Assembly: GCA_019748295.1 (NCBI GenBank)
Contig: JAIEPT010000007.1
Location: forward strand, 1-60,429
Direction: 5' to 3'
Source: Gemmataceae bacterium
GTDB lineage: Bacteria > Planctomycetota > Planctomycetia > Gemmatales > Gemmataceae
Length of the DNA: 60,429 nucleotides
Shown here one piece after another: positions 25,666 through 33,240 of the stretch (within the stretch, counting starts at the first letter, position 1; each line of letters opens with the position of its first letter). Under the pieces are notes generated by a model. It was not told the origin of the DNA, did no database searches, and saw nothing but the letters and a program-made list of their open reading frames with translations. The translations under genes were made by a program, and so were the position numbers.

Positions 25666-26043
25666 TCAGCCGTCGGGGACGGGAAGGACTTGATCGAGGA
25701 TCCCCTTATTGGGGGGCGCCGGCTTCGGGCATTCCAGATTCATGCTTGCCAGCAGCTCTTCGAAGCAGCGCCGGCCTTTGCGGGAGAGTTCGCTTTTGCA
25801 GCCGCCCTGCTGCTTTTCGTGCTGCCGTTTTTCTTCGGAGCGGACGGAAAAAGGCTCATCGATTTTGGCGGGAGTGGAAGAGCCGGGGCCGCCCGGAAGC
25901 TCGCCCAGTTTTCGTTCGAGTTCCTCGACGCGCTGGCGTGCGGCCTCGAGTTGCCGCTGCAGCGTGACGAGGAGTTCGATCAAGCGGTGAGGGTCGATGC
26001 GCCCTTGCCGCAGGTCCTCTTTGAGTTGTTCGATGGCGTCCAT
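25666..26043 (-). pseudogene. Truncated IS66-like transposase N-terminal region
   Basis: 125 residues: MDAIEQLKEDLRQGRIDPHR, a long Leu/Gln/Arg/Glu helix (LVTLQRQLEAARQRVEELERKL), PSSTPAKIDEPFSVRSEEKRQ and a lysine-rich tail. It resembles the leader of planctomycete transposases with a coiled-coil start, but no zinc-finger or DDE catalytic part follows before the stop. Probably a remnant of an inserted element. It faces the plus-strand relic at 25433, and a family C arm lies just upstream. Confidence 0.55.
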
Positions 26044-26129
26044 GCCGACAGCATATGCAAACGCCCGCGCCCCAGCTGCGCCAACTTTCCCAAAATCAGC
26101 CGCACAGAATGGACAGCTACTTGCATTGC

Positions 26130-26190
26130 CGCTGACCTCACGCGGAGCGTGAGGACCACTCTCGTCGTTCGTGGCGACAAGTTTATTAAC
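26130..26190. repeat. Family C repeat arm
   Basis: GCCGCTGACCTCACGCGGAG and GTGAGGACCACTC followed by CGTGGCGACAAGTTTATTAA. The same two blocks in the same order occur in the complete elements at 33047 and 36316. Here only one side remains. Confidence 0.8.
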
Positions 26191-26429
26191 TTGTCGGAAA
26201 TGGCTTCTCAAGCGAAAACTGTCGCCCCGCGACCGTCACCAAACGGCGTTTTGCCGGGAGACCAAAGCGAGGGAGAAAAGGCGACATCCATCTTTTCTAT
26301 AGACTCAATTTCTGCCGCTCTTCCGCTCGCTCTGATTTCGCTCGCTCTGCAGGGCCGTGCATCTCCCCTTGTCCGCCGCGCGAACTAAGATGACCGCTCG
26401 AATGGCGGCGTCTTATTCGGAGATTCATC

Positions 26430-28253
26430 GTGCCTTTGGTCGTGCAGAAATTCGGCGGGACGAGCGTGGCGACGGCGGAGCGGATCAGGGCGGCGGCGCG
26501 GCGCGCCATCCGGGCCAAGAAAGCGGGAGCCCAGGTGCTCGTCGTCGTTTCCGCCCGCGGCGACACCACCGACGAACTGATCGAACTCGCACGGGAAATC
26601 ACCGATAAGCCGGCCGCCCGCGAAATGGACATGCTCCTCTCCACCGGCGAGCAAATCTCCATCGCCCTCATGGCCATGGCGATCGAAAGCTTGGGCGAGC
26701 CGGCCGTCAGCTTCACCGGAGCCCAGGTCGGCATCGTCACCGATTCCACGCACGGCAAGGCCCGCATCAAGAGCATCTCGACCAAGCGCATGCGCAAGGC
26801 GCTCGAAGGGGGCGCGATCGTCATCGTCGCTGGGTTCCAGGGGATCGACGAGGATTTCAACATCACCACGCTGGGCCGCGGCGGTTCGGATACCACGGCC
26901 GTCGCGCTCGCCGCCGTCATGAAGCATGACCCGGAAGGGGATGGCGACGTCGATTGCGAGATCTACACCGATGTGGACGGCGTCTACACCACCGATCCGC
27001 GCATCGTGCCCGATGCCCGCAAGATGGACGCGATCTCTTACGACGAGATGCTCGAACTCGCCTCCGCAGGCGCCGGAGTCATGCACTCGCGGTCGATCGA
27101 ATTCGCCAAGAAGTTCGACGTGCCGGTGATGGTGCGTTCGTCGTTCAGCGATACCGAGGGCACGTGGATTTTGCCGGAAGAGGAGTGGATGAAGGACGTA
27201 GTCGTCTGCGGGGCGGCCATGGTGAAGGACGAAGCGCGCGTGACGCTGCAAGGCGTGCCGGACGAGCCGGGCATCAGCCATCGCATTTTCTCCGCGATCG
27301 CCGAGGCGAACATCGCGGTGGACATGATTGTGCAAAACGTGGGCAGTGCGGGGCGGGCGAACATCAGCTTCACGGTGCCTCACGGCGAATTGCCGGCCAC
27401 GCTCAAGGTGGTGGAATCTTTGGCGCAGACGATGGGCGCCAAGGTGGAGCATGAAGCGGACGTCAGCAAGGTGTCGATCGTCGGCACCGGCATGCGGACA
27501 CATACCGGCGTTGCGGAGCGGATGTTCGCGGCCCTCGCGGAAGCGGGCGTCAATCTCAAGACGATCACGACGGGCGACATCAAGATTTCGGTGCTCGTCG
27601 ATAAAGAGGACGGCATCAAAGCGCTGCGCGCCGTGCATCAGGCATTCCAACTCGAGCAGCCACGGCCCGGCGCGGGGCAAAACGGCAGCACGAAGGCAAG
27701 CGCCTTTCGTGCGCGGACCAAGCCGCTGCCGGAATCGAGCCGCGATATCGTCTCGGTGTCGCAAAACCTCGCCAGCATGGAAGACATTCTGGTAAGCGAC
27801 GTGCTGCTCGATTCGGACCAGGGGCGCATTACGCTGTTCGACCTGCCGAACGGGCCGAGCGGAGTCTCGAAGATTTTCCAGAGCATCGCGGCCGCGGGCA
27901 TCGTCGTGGACATGATCGTGCTGAGCCGGGACAACCAGGGCAAGGCGAACCTGTCGTTCAGCGTGCCGAAGACGGACCTGGATCGCGGCCTCAAGATCGC
28001 GCAGCAACTGGGGCGCGAGGCGGGCGCGACGGTTCGGGTGGCCGCGGATGCGGAAATCGCCCGTCTCATCGTCATCGGCGTCGGCATGCGAACGCACACC
28101 GGCGTGGCCCGGCGGATGTTCGGAGCGCTGGCCGCCAAGCACATCAACATCGCGATGATCAACACCAGCGAAGTACGGCTCAGCGTGGTTGTCGAAGGCA
28201 AGCAAGGGACTGCGGCCCTGACGTTGCTCAAGGCGGCGTTTCAGATTCCGTAG
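26430..28253 (+). CDS. lysC: Aspartate kinase with four ACT domains
   Basis: First step of the lysine, threonine and methionine pathway: phosphorylates aspartate. The kinase opens with VVQKFGGTSVATAERIR, then VVVSARGDTTDELIEL, TLGRGGSDTTAVALAA and EIYTDVDGVYTTDPRIVP, all standard. After about residue 260 come two ACT pairs, 260-420 and 450-605; both contain a near-repeat MRTHTGVA motif (MRTHTGVAERMFAALAEAGV and MRTHTGVARRMFGALAA). Length 607, against about 400-450 for the usual enzyme with one pair. Start is GTG 26430 with GGAG upstream. Likely inhibited by end products through the ACT domains. Confidence 0.93.
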   Translation: MPLVVQKFGGTSVATAERIRAAARRAIRAKKAGAQVLVVVSARGDTTDELIELAREITDKPAAREMDMLLSTGEQISIALMAMAIESLGEPAVSFTGAQVGIVTDSTHGKARIKSISTKRMRKALEGGAIVIVAGFQGIDEDFNITTLGRGGSDTTAVALAAVMKHDPEGDGDVDCEIYTDVDGVYTTDPRIVPDARKMDAISYDEMLELASAGAGVMHSRSIEFAKKFDVPVMVRSSFSDTEGTWILPEEEWMKDVVVCGAAMVKDEARVTLQGVPDEPGISHRIFSAIAEANIAVDMIVQNVGSAGRANISFTVPHGELPATLKVVESLAQTMGAKVEHEADVSKVSIVGTGMRTHTGVAERMFAALAEAGVNLKTITTGDIKISVLVDKEDGIKALRAVHQAFQLEQPRPGAGQNGSTKASAFRARTKPLPESSRDIVSVSQNLASMEDILVSDVLLDSDQGRITLFDLPNGPSGVSKIFQSIAAAGIVVDMIVLSRDNQGKANLSFSVPKTDLDRGLKIAQQLGREAGATVRVAADAEIARLIVIGVGMRTHTGVARRMFGALAAKHINIAMINTSEVRLSVVVEGKQGTAALTLLKAAFQIP

Positions 28254-28417
28254 GGGGCAGGGGAAGGCGAAGCTGAGTTTCGTCGATCTTCACTACATGT
28301 TGCCGAGTGTTGTCGCCTGAGTCCCTGTAGGGCATAATGGAAAGCCGAAGCCGAACACAACTGCCCTCGGTCGAGATAGCTCAGCCGTGTTCACAGGCGG
28401 CGTTTATTGGCGGAACC

Positions 28418-28855
28418 ATGATTACGACCAAGCATTCAGCGATTCAGCTTCGTTATACGGACAAAAACCAGCAACTCGTCATCGACGACGAAACTGCGGG
28501 CAAGTTGGTCACCACGGTTGCCGCGGCGATCGACGCATGCAAGGCTTCGGGGAAAGAAGACGAATTTTGGCGTCAATTCACGGAGATGCGAGAACTCCTG
28601 ACGAATTGGCTTGTAGATCATCAGGAGTTGATTGCGGATGCCTACATCACGGTGAGAGATTCGGCGATCTTGTTCTTGGCGTTGCAGCAGAGCCCATCCT
28701 TTAATCAGGAACTAGAAGATTCGCTGACTGAGTTGGACCTTGCGATCGCGCACAACCCGGATCTGGATCTCATTCGCTTGAACGTTTTGGCGATTCCGAA
28801 GACTTCCCAAGCATCGGTCGAATCGCTCCTTGTTTGCGGCGGAGCCAATCTCTAG
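28418..28855 (+). CDS. Unknown protein, first of a coupled pair
   Basis: 145 residues, mostly helical (LVTTVAAAIDACKASGKEDEFWRQFTEMRELLTNWL, AYITVRDSAILFLALQQSP, LTELDLAIAHNPDLDLI). No known motif recognised. The stop overlaps the next start by one base, so the two proteins are translated together. ATG 28418 is chosen because it follows a ribosome-like GCGGAACC and removes an unconserved leader. Confidence 0.6.
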   Translation: MITTKHSAIQLRYTDKNQQLVIDDETAGKLVTTVAAAIDACKASGKEDEFWRQFTEMRELLTNWLVDHQELIADAYITVRDSAILFLALQQSPSFNQELEDSLTELDLAIAHNPDLDLIRLNVLAIPKTSQASVESLLVCGGANL

Positions 28856-29301
28856 TGCCATCCAAGGCAGCTCACCTTGAATTGGCGAAACGCAACGGCG
28901 AGATGCTGGTGCACCTCGTCGAGCGTATCGATCAGTTTCCCGAATGGGCTGCGACGGTCGCATTTTATCGTGCCCTCCATTTGGTCGAGGCAGCATTTGC
29001 CGTCGACAAGGAGATTGGCCACGGAGGCGACCACGGAACGCGGAACTGGCATCTGAAGAAGAAAAAGAAGTACGCCAAGGTCTACGCCGGTTACCGCCCG
29101 CTCTGGGCAGCTTCGATCATTGCACGCTACCTTGAAAACGACGAACAGGCGGGTTCCTACATCTGTTTTTCCGAGTACCTAAGCGCCCATGACGTCAATC
29201 GCAAGCTCGTCAGGCATTACCTTCGTGTCGTTGAATCATCCGTCGAGCAACTCCTTGGGGAGCCGCTTAGCCCGATCGCTTTGCCCCCTTTGTCCGCCTA
29301 A
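28855..29301 (+). CDS. Small helical protein, HEPN-like
   Basis: 148 residues from GTG 28855. The segment WAATVAFYRALHLVEAAFAV resembles the first helix of HEPN proteins, and HGGDHGTRNWHLKKKKKYAK has Arg and His spaced like the HEPN catalytic R-x4-6-H, though offset. The upstream partner overlaps it by one base. A toxin-antitoxin or RNA-processing pair is possible. The stop codon lies inside the start of the MITE-like element. Confidence 0.5.
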   Translation: MPSKAAHLELAKRNGEMLVHLVERIDQFPEWAATVAFYRALHLVEAAFAVDKEIGHGGDHGTRNWHLKKKKKYAKVYAGYRPLWAASIIARYLENDEQAGSYICFSEYLSAHDVNRKLVRHYLRVVESSVEQLLGEPLSPIALPPLSA

Positions 29302-29508
29302 AATCAGCGTGCGCGATTTCGCAGCAGCACCTTTCGCACCAACCCGAAGCGTCAGCGAGGAATTTCGTCAGCGAGGAATTTCGCGTCGACCCTCGCTGAC
29401 GCTTCGGGCTAGCTAGTGCGGGCGACTGGCATGTTTTGATCGGAATCGCGATGCCACTCTTATTCAACCGGCCGCTAACCCGCTGCCGATTTGGGCACGC
29501 TGATTTAG
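29298..29508. mobile_element. MITE-like element with terminal inverted repeats (copy 2)
   Basis: Same ends and internal order as 1178-1374: CTAAAATCAGCGTGCGCG at the left, GCACGCTGATTTAG at the right. It has the same inner hairpin, here with a duplicated GTCAGCGAGGAATTTC. The left end supplies the TAA stop of the preceding gene. It is fourteen bases longer than copy 1. Confidence 0.6.
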
Positions 29509-29530
29509 AGGCCTGCATTCGCTTACCCCG

Positions 29531-29568
29531 AAAAAAAAACGGCCGATGCGATTAGCCGCGTCGGCCGT
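29531..29568 (-). terminator. Intrinsic terminator of the Rrf2-like gene
   Basis: On the minus strand: stem ACGGCCGACGCG/CGCATCGGCCGT followed by nine T. Lies 27 bases after the stop of the gene at 29595. Confidence 0.88.
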
Positions 29569-29594
29569 TGCTGTTTTCGTTGCACGTGCAACCA

Positions 29595-29987
29595 TTACGC
29601 GGCCAGTTCGGAGACCTTCATCGTGTTGAGATGGTTTCGGGTCATTTCCGCGGCTTCGTCGCAGAGCACTTCGAGCTTGCGGACGACCGAATTGGTCGGA
29701 CCGTCCCCGGGCGCGTGGCCGCGAATGGGGCCTTCGACCGCCTCAAGTATTTCAAGTACGGAAATCTCGTTGGCTGGCCGGGCGAGCCGATAGCCGCCGT
29801 TGGGGCCTTTGACGGAAAAGAGCACCTGGGCGGAAACCAGGGGCTTCAGCACTTTCAGCAGGAAGCGTTCGGGGATCTTGCGGTCTTCCGCAATGATATG
29901 GGACGCTGTGTGGTTTTCCTTATGCTGGGCAGCCATGTAAGCGACGGCCTGCAACGCATAACTCGACGCACGGGTCAATTTCATCAT
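29595..29987 (-). CDS. Rrf2 family transcriptional regulator
   Basis: Winged-helix DNA-binding protein of the IscR/NsrR group. Family pattern: MMKLTRASSYALQAVAYMAAQ, then the recognition helix region IIAEDRKIPERFLLKVLKPLVSAQVL and the wing KGPNGGYRLARPANEISVLEILEAVEG. Length 130. The three-cysteine cluster loop of the iron-sulphur members is missing (only one Cys), so it probably senses something else. The start is MMKL at 29987; the frame is open to 30107. Confidence 0.88.
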   Translation of the reverse strand: MMKLTRASSYALQAVAYMAAQHKENHTASHIIAEDRKIPERFLLKVLKPLVSAQVLFSVKGPNGGYRLARPANEISVLEILEAVEGPIRGHAPGDGPTNSVVRKLEVLCDEAAEMTRNHLNTMKVSELAA

Positions 29988-30175
29988 GATTCGACGCCTC
30001 CAAAGGGCACGAAGGCGGCGCTCCTTACTGGGAAAAGCTGAACTGCCCGGCGGACGAGGCCGTGCAGGTGTCGGTTTGACGGAAGTGAGGCGAGGTGGAG
30101 TCCTCACTAGATATCATATCCGACCCAAGCGGTGCTAGATCGCCAGTTCTCACGCCATTTTCGCGGTTTTTTCGG

Positions 30176-30360
30176 CTAAATCATCCCGACGCCCTCCTTA
30201 ACCTGACGCCGAAGCCAAGCGGGATTCCGCTTAAACGCATTCGAATAAGACAGAATCCAATCACACAAGCTGAGGCAGCATTTCGGGTTGTCGTTCAGGA
30301 TGCGTAGCCGGTATCCTTCCTCCAATGACGTTTGCAAACCAAATGCCGCGAAACGGATCG
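30176..30360 (-). pseudogene. Possible gene fragment upstream of lpxB
   Basis: Reads FGLQTSLEEGYRLRILNDNP, then KCCLSLCDWILSY and NPAWLRRQVKEGVGMI before a stop. The composition looks like a real protein C-terminus, but there is no start or domain. Could be chance coding in a 280-base gap. Confidence 0.25.
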
Positions 30361-30389
30361 CACATGGCCCCCATCGCTGAGGCTGCCTG

Positions 30390-31547
30390 ATGCGCATCTT
30401 TTTCAGCGTCGGCGAGCCTTCGGGCGATATCCACGGCGCCAACCTCATCCGCGAACTCAAAGCCCTCGATCCCACGATCGAATGCGTCGGTTACGGCGGC
30501 GACAAGATGGCGGCGGCGGGGGCCGAACTTCACTTCCCGCTTGTTCAGCTCTCCGTCATGTGGTTCGCGCGTGTGCTGGCCAACATCACCACATTTCTAA
30601 GTCTCGCCTCCAAAGCCGACCGCTATTTCCGCCATCACCGCCCCGATGCCGTGGTGCTGATCGACTATCCCGGCTTTAACTGGTGGATCGCCCGTCGCGC
30701 CAAGTTCCATGGCATCCCCGTCTTCTATTTCGTCCCGCCGCAGCTTTGGGGCTGGGCGGGGTGGCGCGTCGAGAAGGTGCGGCGGTTCGTCGATCATGTG
30801 CTATGCACGCTCCCGTTCGAGAAGCCGTGGTATGCCGAGCGAGGGGTCGATGCGACTTACGTGGGGCATCCGTTTTTCGATGAATGCCCCCGCCAGCAAC
30901 TCGACGCAACCTTCATGACGGCGCAACGCGCGGACGGGGCCCCCCTGATCGCCCTTCTGCCGGGATCACGCACTCAGGAGGTGGAACGCAACTGGGAGAC
31001 GCTCTACGCGGCCGCGGCGAAGATTCATGAGAATCGGCCCGACATCCGGTTTTTGGTCCCCAGCTTCAAGCCGACGCAGCAAAAGATGGTGAACGACTTC
31101 CTCGCAGCGCACCCGCCGCTGCCCATTCAGACGCATGTGGGGAAGACGCCGGAAATCATTGAGTTGGCGGATGCTTGCCTGTCGGTTTCGGGATCAGTCG
31201 CGCTCGAACTGCTTTACCGCTTGAAGCCGACCTGCATTCTGTATCGCATCGGCAAACTCGACTTGCGGGTGGCTCGATTTTTCATGAAGTCGCGATTCAT
31301 TTGCCTGGTCAACATGCTGGCCGACGAAGAGCTGTATCCCGAGTTCCTCACCGACCGCGACGAGTCGCAGCGCCTCGCGGATCAAGCCTTGCGTTGGCTC
31401 AACGATGAATCCGCATTCGCGAAAGCGAAGAGCGATTTGATCGAATTGAAGCAGCGCTACGCCATGCCTGGCGCGTGTTCCGCCGCCGCCGCGTACATCA
31501 CTCGCACCCTGCTCGCTGGGCCGGGACGGTCCGTGAGCCATGGTTAA
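30390..31547 (+). CDS. lpxB: Lipid-A-disaccharide synthase
   Basis: Joins UDP-diacylglucosamine and lipid X to form the lipid A disaccharide, at the inner face of the inner membrane. Clear LpxB signatures: FFSVGEPSGDIHGANLIREL at the start, DAVVLIDYPGFNWWIARRAK, FYFVPPQLWGWAGWRVEKVRR, YVGHPFFDE and LIALLPGSRTQEVERNW. The final block is LSVSGSVALELLYR. Length 385. No other lpx gene is nearby. It implies the organism makes LPS. Confidence 0.95.
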   Translation: MRIFFSVGEPSGDIHGANLIRELKALDPTIECVGYGGDKMAAAGAELHFPLVQLSVMWFARVLANITTFLSLASKADRYFRHHRPDAVVLIDYPGFNWWIARRAKFHGIPVFYFVPPQLWGWAGWRVEKVRRFVDHVLCTLPFEKPWYAERGVDATYVGHPFFDECPRQQLDATFMTAQRADGAPLIALLPGSRTQEVERNWETLYAAAAKIHENRPDIRFLVPSFKPTQQKMVNDFLAAHPPLPIQTHVGKTPEIIELADACLSVSGSVALELLYRLKPTCILYRIGKLDLRVARFFMKSRFICLVNMLADEELYPEFLTDRDESQRLADQALRWLNDESAFAKAKSDLIELKQRYAMPGACSAAAAYITRTLLAGPGRSVSHG

Positions 31548-31561
31548 GTCGCGGCCCAAGC

Positions 31562-31628
31562 GTCTTCCGCTTGCGGCTTAGTAGCGTTCGGAGCAAGGCC
31601 TGGTCTCGCTAAGCCGCAAGCGGAAGAC
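31562..31628. terminator. Family F palindrome after lpxB
   Basis: Arms GTCTTCCGCTTGCGGCTTAG and complement, 15 bases after the lpxB stop. Same family as 3254-3317. Confidence 0.55.
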
Positions 31629-32016
31629 GGGGGTTTCGCCGTATACCTTAGGCGGTGGCGATCATCAAGTTGCCGTTGGCGGCGCCCCGTTCGGCGGGCA
31701 TGCGAAAGGCGCTGGCGCTGCCGCGGGCTCCGAAGTCCGAGGGCAAGGCGGGCGAGGTTCCTGCCGATCTGCTGGGCACGTATCCCCTTCCTCGAACTTC
31801 GAACTTCGCCGCAATTCCGCTGCTGCAGCTTCGGAAATTCTCGCCCATTCAATGGCCGGCCAAGCTCGCCGTAAGTCGAAAATCGGGCGTACATGCCAGT
31901 CGATCACGAAGAAACGAAGTGGTTTCGTGGAAAAGTCTTGCGAAAGGCTTGACATATGCACCTAAAAAACGGAATGCTGATACTGCGAGAACTCCTGCAC
32001 CGATGGAAACGCCACG
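31629..32016. other. Intergenic region before the NUDIX gene
   Basis: About 390 bases with no convincing gene. A GGGCAAGGCGGGCGAGGTTC segment near 31740 resembles one near 5990. The stretch 31855-31990 is lower in GC and may hold the promoter; no clear boxes were identified. Confidence 0.45.
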
Positions 32017-32445
32017 ATGGCTAACCACGAGCCGTATGTCCGCCAAGCTGCCGCTCTACCCATTCGCAATGGACGCGTCTGCCTCGTCACCTCGAGCAAC
32101 GGCAAGCGGTGGGTCATTCCCAAGGGGCTCATCGAGCCGGGACAAACGGCGGGGGAGACCGCTCTGCAAGAAGCGTGGGAAGAAGCCGGACTCACCGGCA
32201 CGCTGCGGCCCGAGCCGATCGGATCCTTCATCTACGAAAAATGGTGCGGCGTCTGCCATGTCACCGTCTTCGCGATGCAAGTGACCGAAGTCGCCCAGAA
32301 TTGGCCCGAACGCGAACTGCGTCAGCGAAGCTGGGTCGGAGTGCCGACCGCACTGGAAACGATAGGCGATCAGGGCCTCGTCGAACTGCTCCGCAATTTC
32401 TTCGCATCCAAAGCGACCAAAGAACGCCAACCGATCGAGAACTGA
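32017..32445 (+). CDS. NUDIX hydrolase
   Basis: Hydrolyses a nucleoside-diphosphate-linked compound. The NUDIX helix is at about residues 37-60: GLIEPGQTAGETALQEAWEE. The two core Glu of the EExG end are kept, but the usual first Glu and the Arg are both Gln. WVIPKG before it and RQRSWVGVPTAL after resemble diadenosine or diphosphoinositol-phosphate hydrolases. Length 142. Stand-alone gene with start ATG 32017. Confidence 0.85.
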   Translation: MANHEPYVRQAAALPIRNGRVCLVTSSNGKRWVIPKGLIEPGQTAGETALQEAWEEAGLTGTLRPEPIGSFIYEKWCGVCHVTVFAMQVTEVAQNWPERELRQRSWVGVPTALETIGDQGLVELLRNFFASKATKERQPIEN

Positions 32446-32460
32446 AGGTAGCGGCAGGAG

Positions 32461-32557
32461 CTAGTGGTCCATCGCAGCTGATTTGATGCCGCTTGGCTGC
32501 CACATTGACCGATTCCCGTGGAGTTTAGCCATCAAAATAGCTGCGATGGACTACTAG
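32461..32557. repeat. Inverted repeat with CTAG ends (family L)
   Basis: CTAGTGGTCCATCGCAGCT and its near complement AGCTGCGATGGACTACTAG bound a 59-base centre. The short termini and size suggest a tiny MITE-like insertion. Confidence 0.7.
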
Positions 32558-33010
32558 TCTGGTAGGCCCCCCATTCCCATTTTGATCCCATTTCGAACCC
32601 GACGCGGCGAAGATCGGCGGACGCAACCCTTTGTATTGATATACCTTGCGACGGATCGGCGTTCCGTTTCGGTTCCATTTCTCCCCCCCTTGCGTGTTGC
32701 TTAGGGAATTGCACCTCTCCCTCAGCGTAGGCGCTTCATGGATGGGAAATCTGCTCCAGCGCGTCTCATAAGCAGATGCGAACAAAAGCGATCAACCACG
32801 GATGTCACGGACGACACGGATAAGGAAGACCAATCGTCTTTATCCGTGCTCTCCGTGACATCCGTGGTTGAATCGAGCGAAGCATACTCAACTTCCGAAG
32901 AAGCCTTCTAAGGATGTTGCCCTTCGCGGTGTTGGCCCCTCATGGATGGAGGGCCTACGCTGTTTCACGATCACGAAGTGTTCTGAGGGGCTACTAACGG
33001 ATGAACCTCA
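32558..33010. other. Intergenic region with further palindromes
   Basis: 32793-32870 is a long hairpin (CAACCACGGATGTCACGGA and complement). 32723-32732 (CAGCGTAGGC) and 32953-32962 (GCCTACGCTG) form a wider inverted pair around it. No credible gene on either strand; short open frames here are repeat translations. Confidence 0.6.
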
Positions 33011-33046
33011 CATCGCCGCTGACCTCACGCGGAGCGTGAGGAAGAG

Positions 33047-33239
33047 TGGTCCTCACGCTCCGCGTGAGGTCAGCGGCGATGTAAGGTCAGACGGCGTCTG
33101 CCTTTCGTGGCGACAAGTTTATCAACTTGTCGGAATGGGCTGCAAAGAGGTCATTTCAAACAAGTTAATAAACTTGTTTCCACGGCGGCGGTCTGGCCTT
33201 ACATCGCCGCTGACCTCACGCGGAGCGTGAGGACTACTC
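33047..33239. mobile_element. Inverted-repeat element, family C (copy 1)
   Basis: Arms GGTCCTCACGCTCCGCGTGA with GGTCAGCGGCGATGTAAGG and complement. Inside are two nested hairpins, CGACAAGTTTATCAACTTGTCG and AAACAAGTTAATAAACTTG. An extra arm at 33011-33042 lies head-to-head with it. The inner part of the copy at 36316 is inverted relative to this one. Confidence 0.65.
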
Positions 33240-33240
33240 T

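Noticed and set aside
26385..28205. 606-codon open frame on the minus strand
   Set aside because: It is the antisense shadow of lysC, whose protein is clearly conserved; the minus frame has no domain and is His/Arg-rich as GC-rich shadows are.
32868..33230. Open frame reading APREVSG-type peptide, also at 36324 and 25980
   Set aside because: The shared peptide is translated family C repeat DNA, not a gene family.
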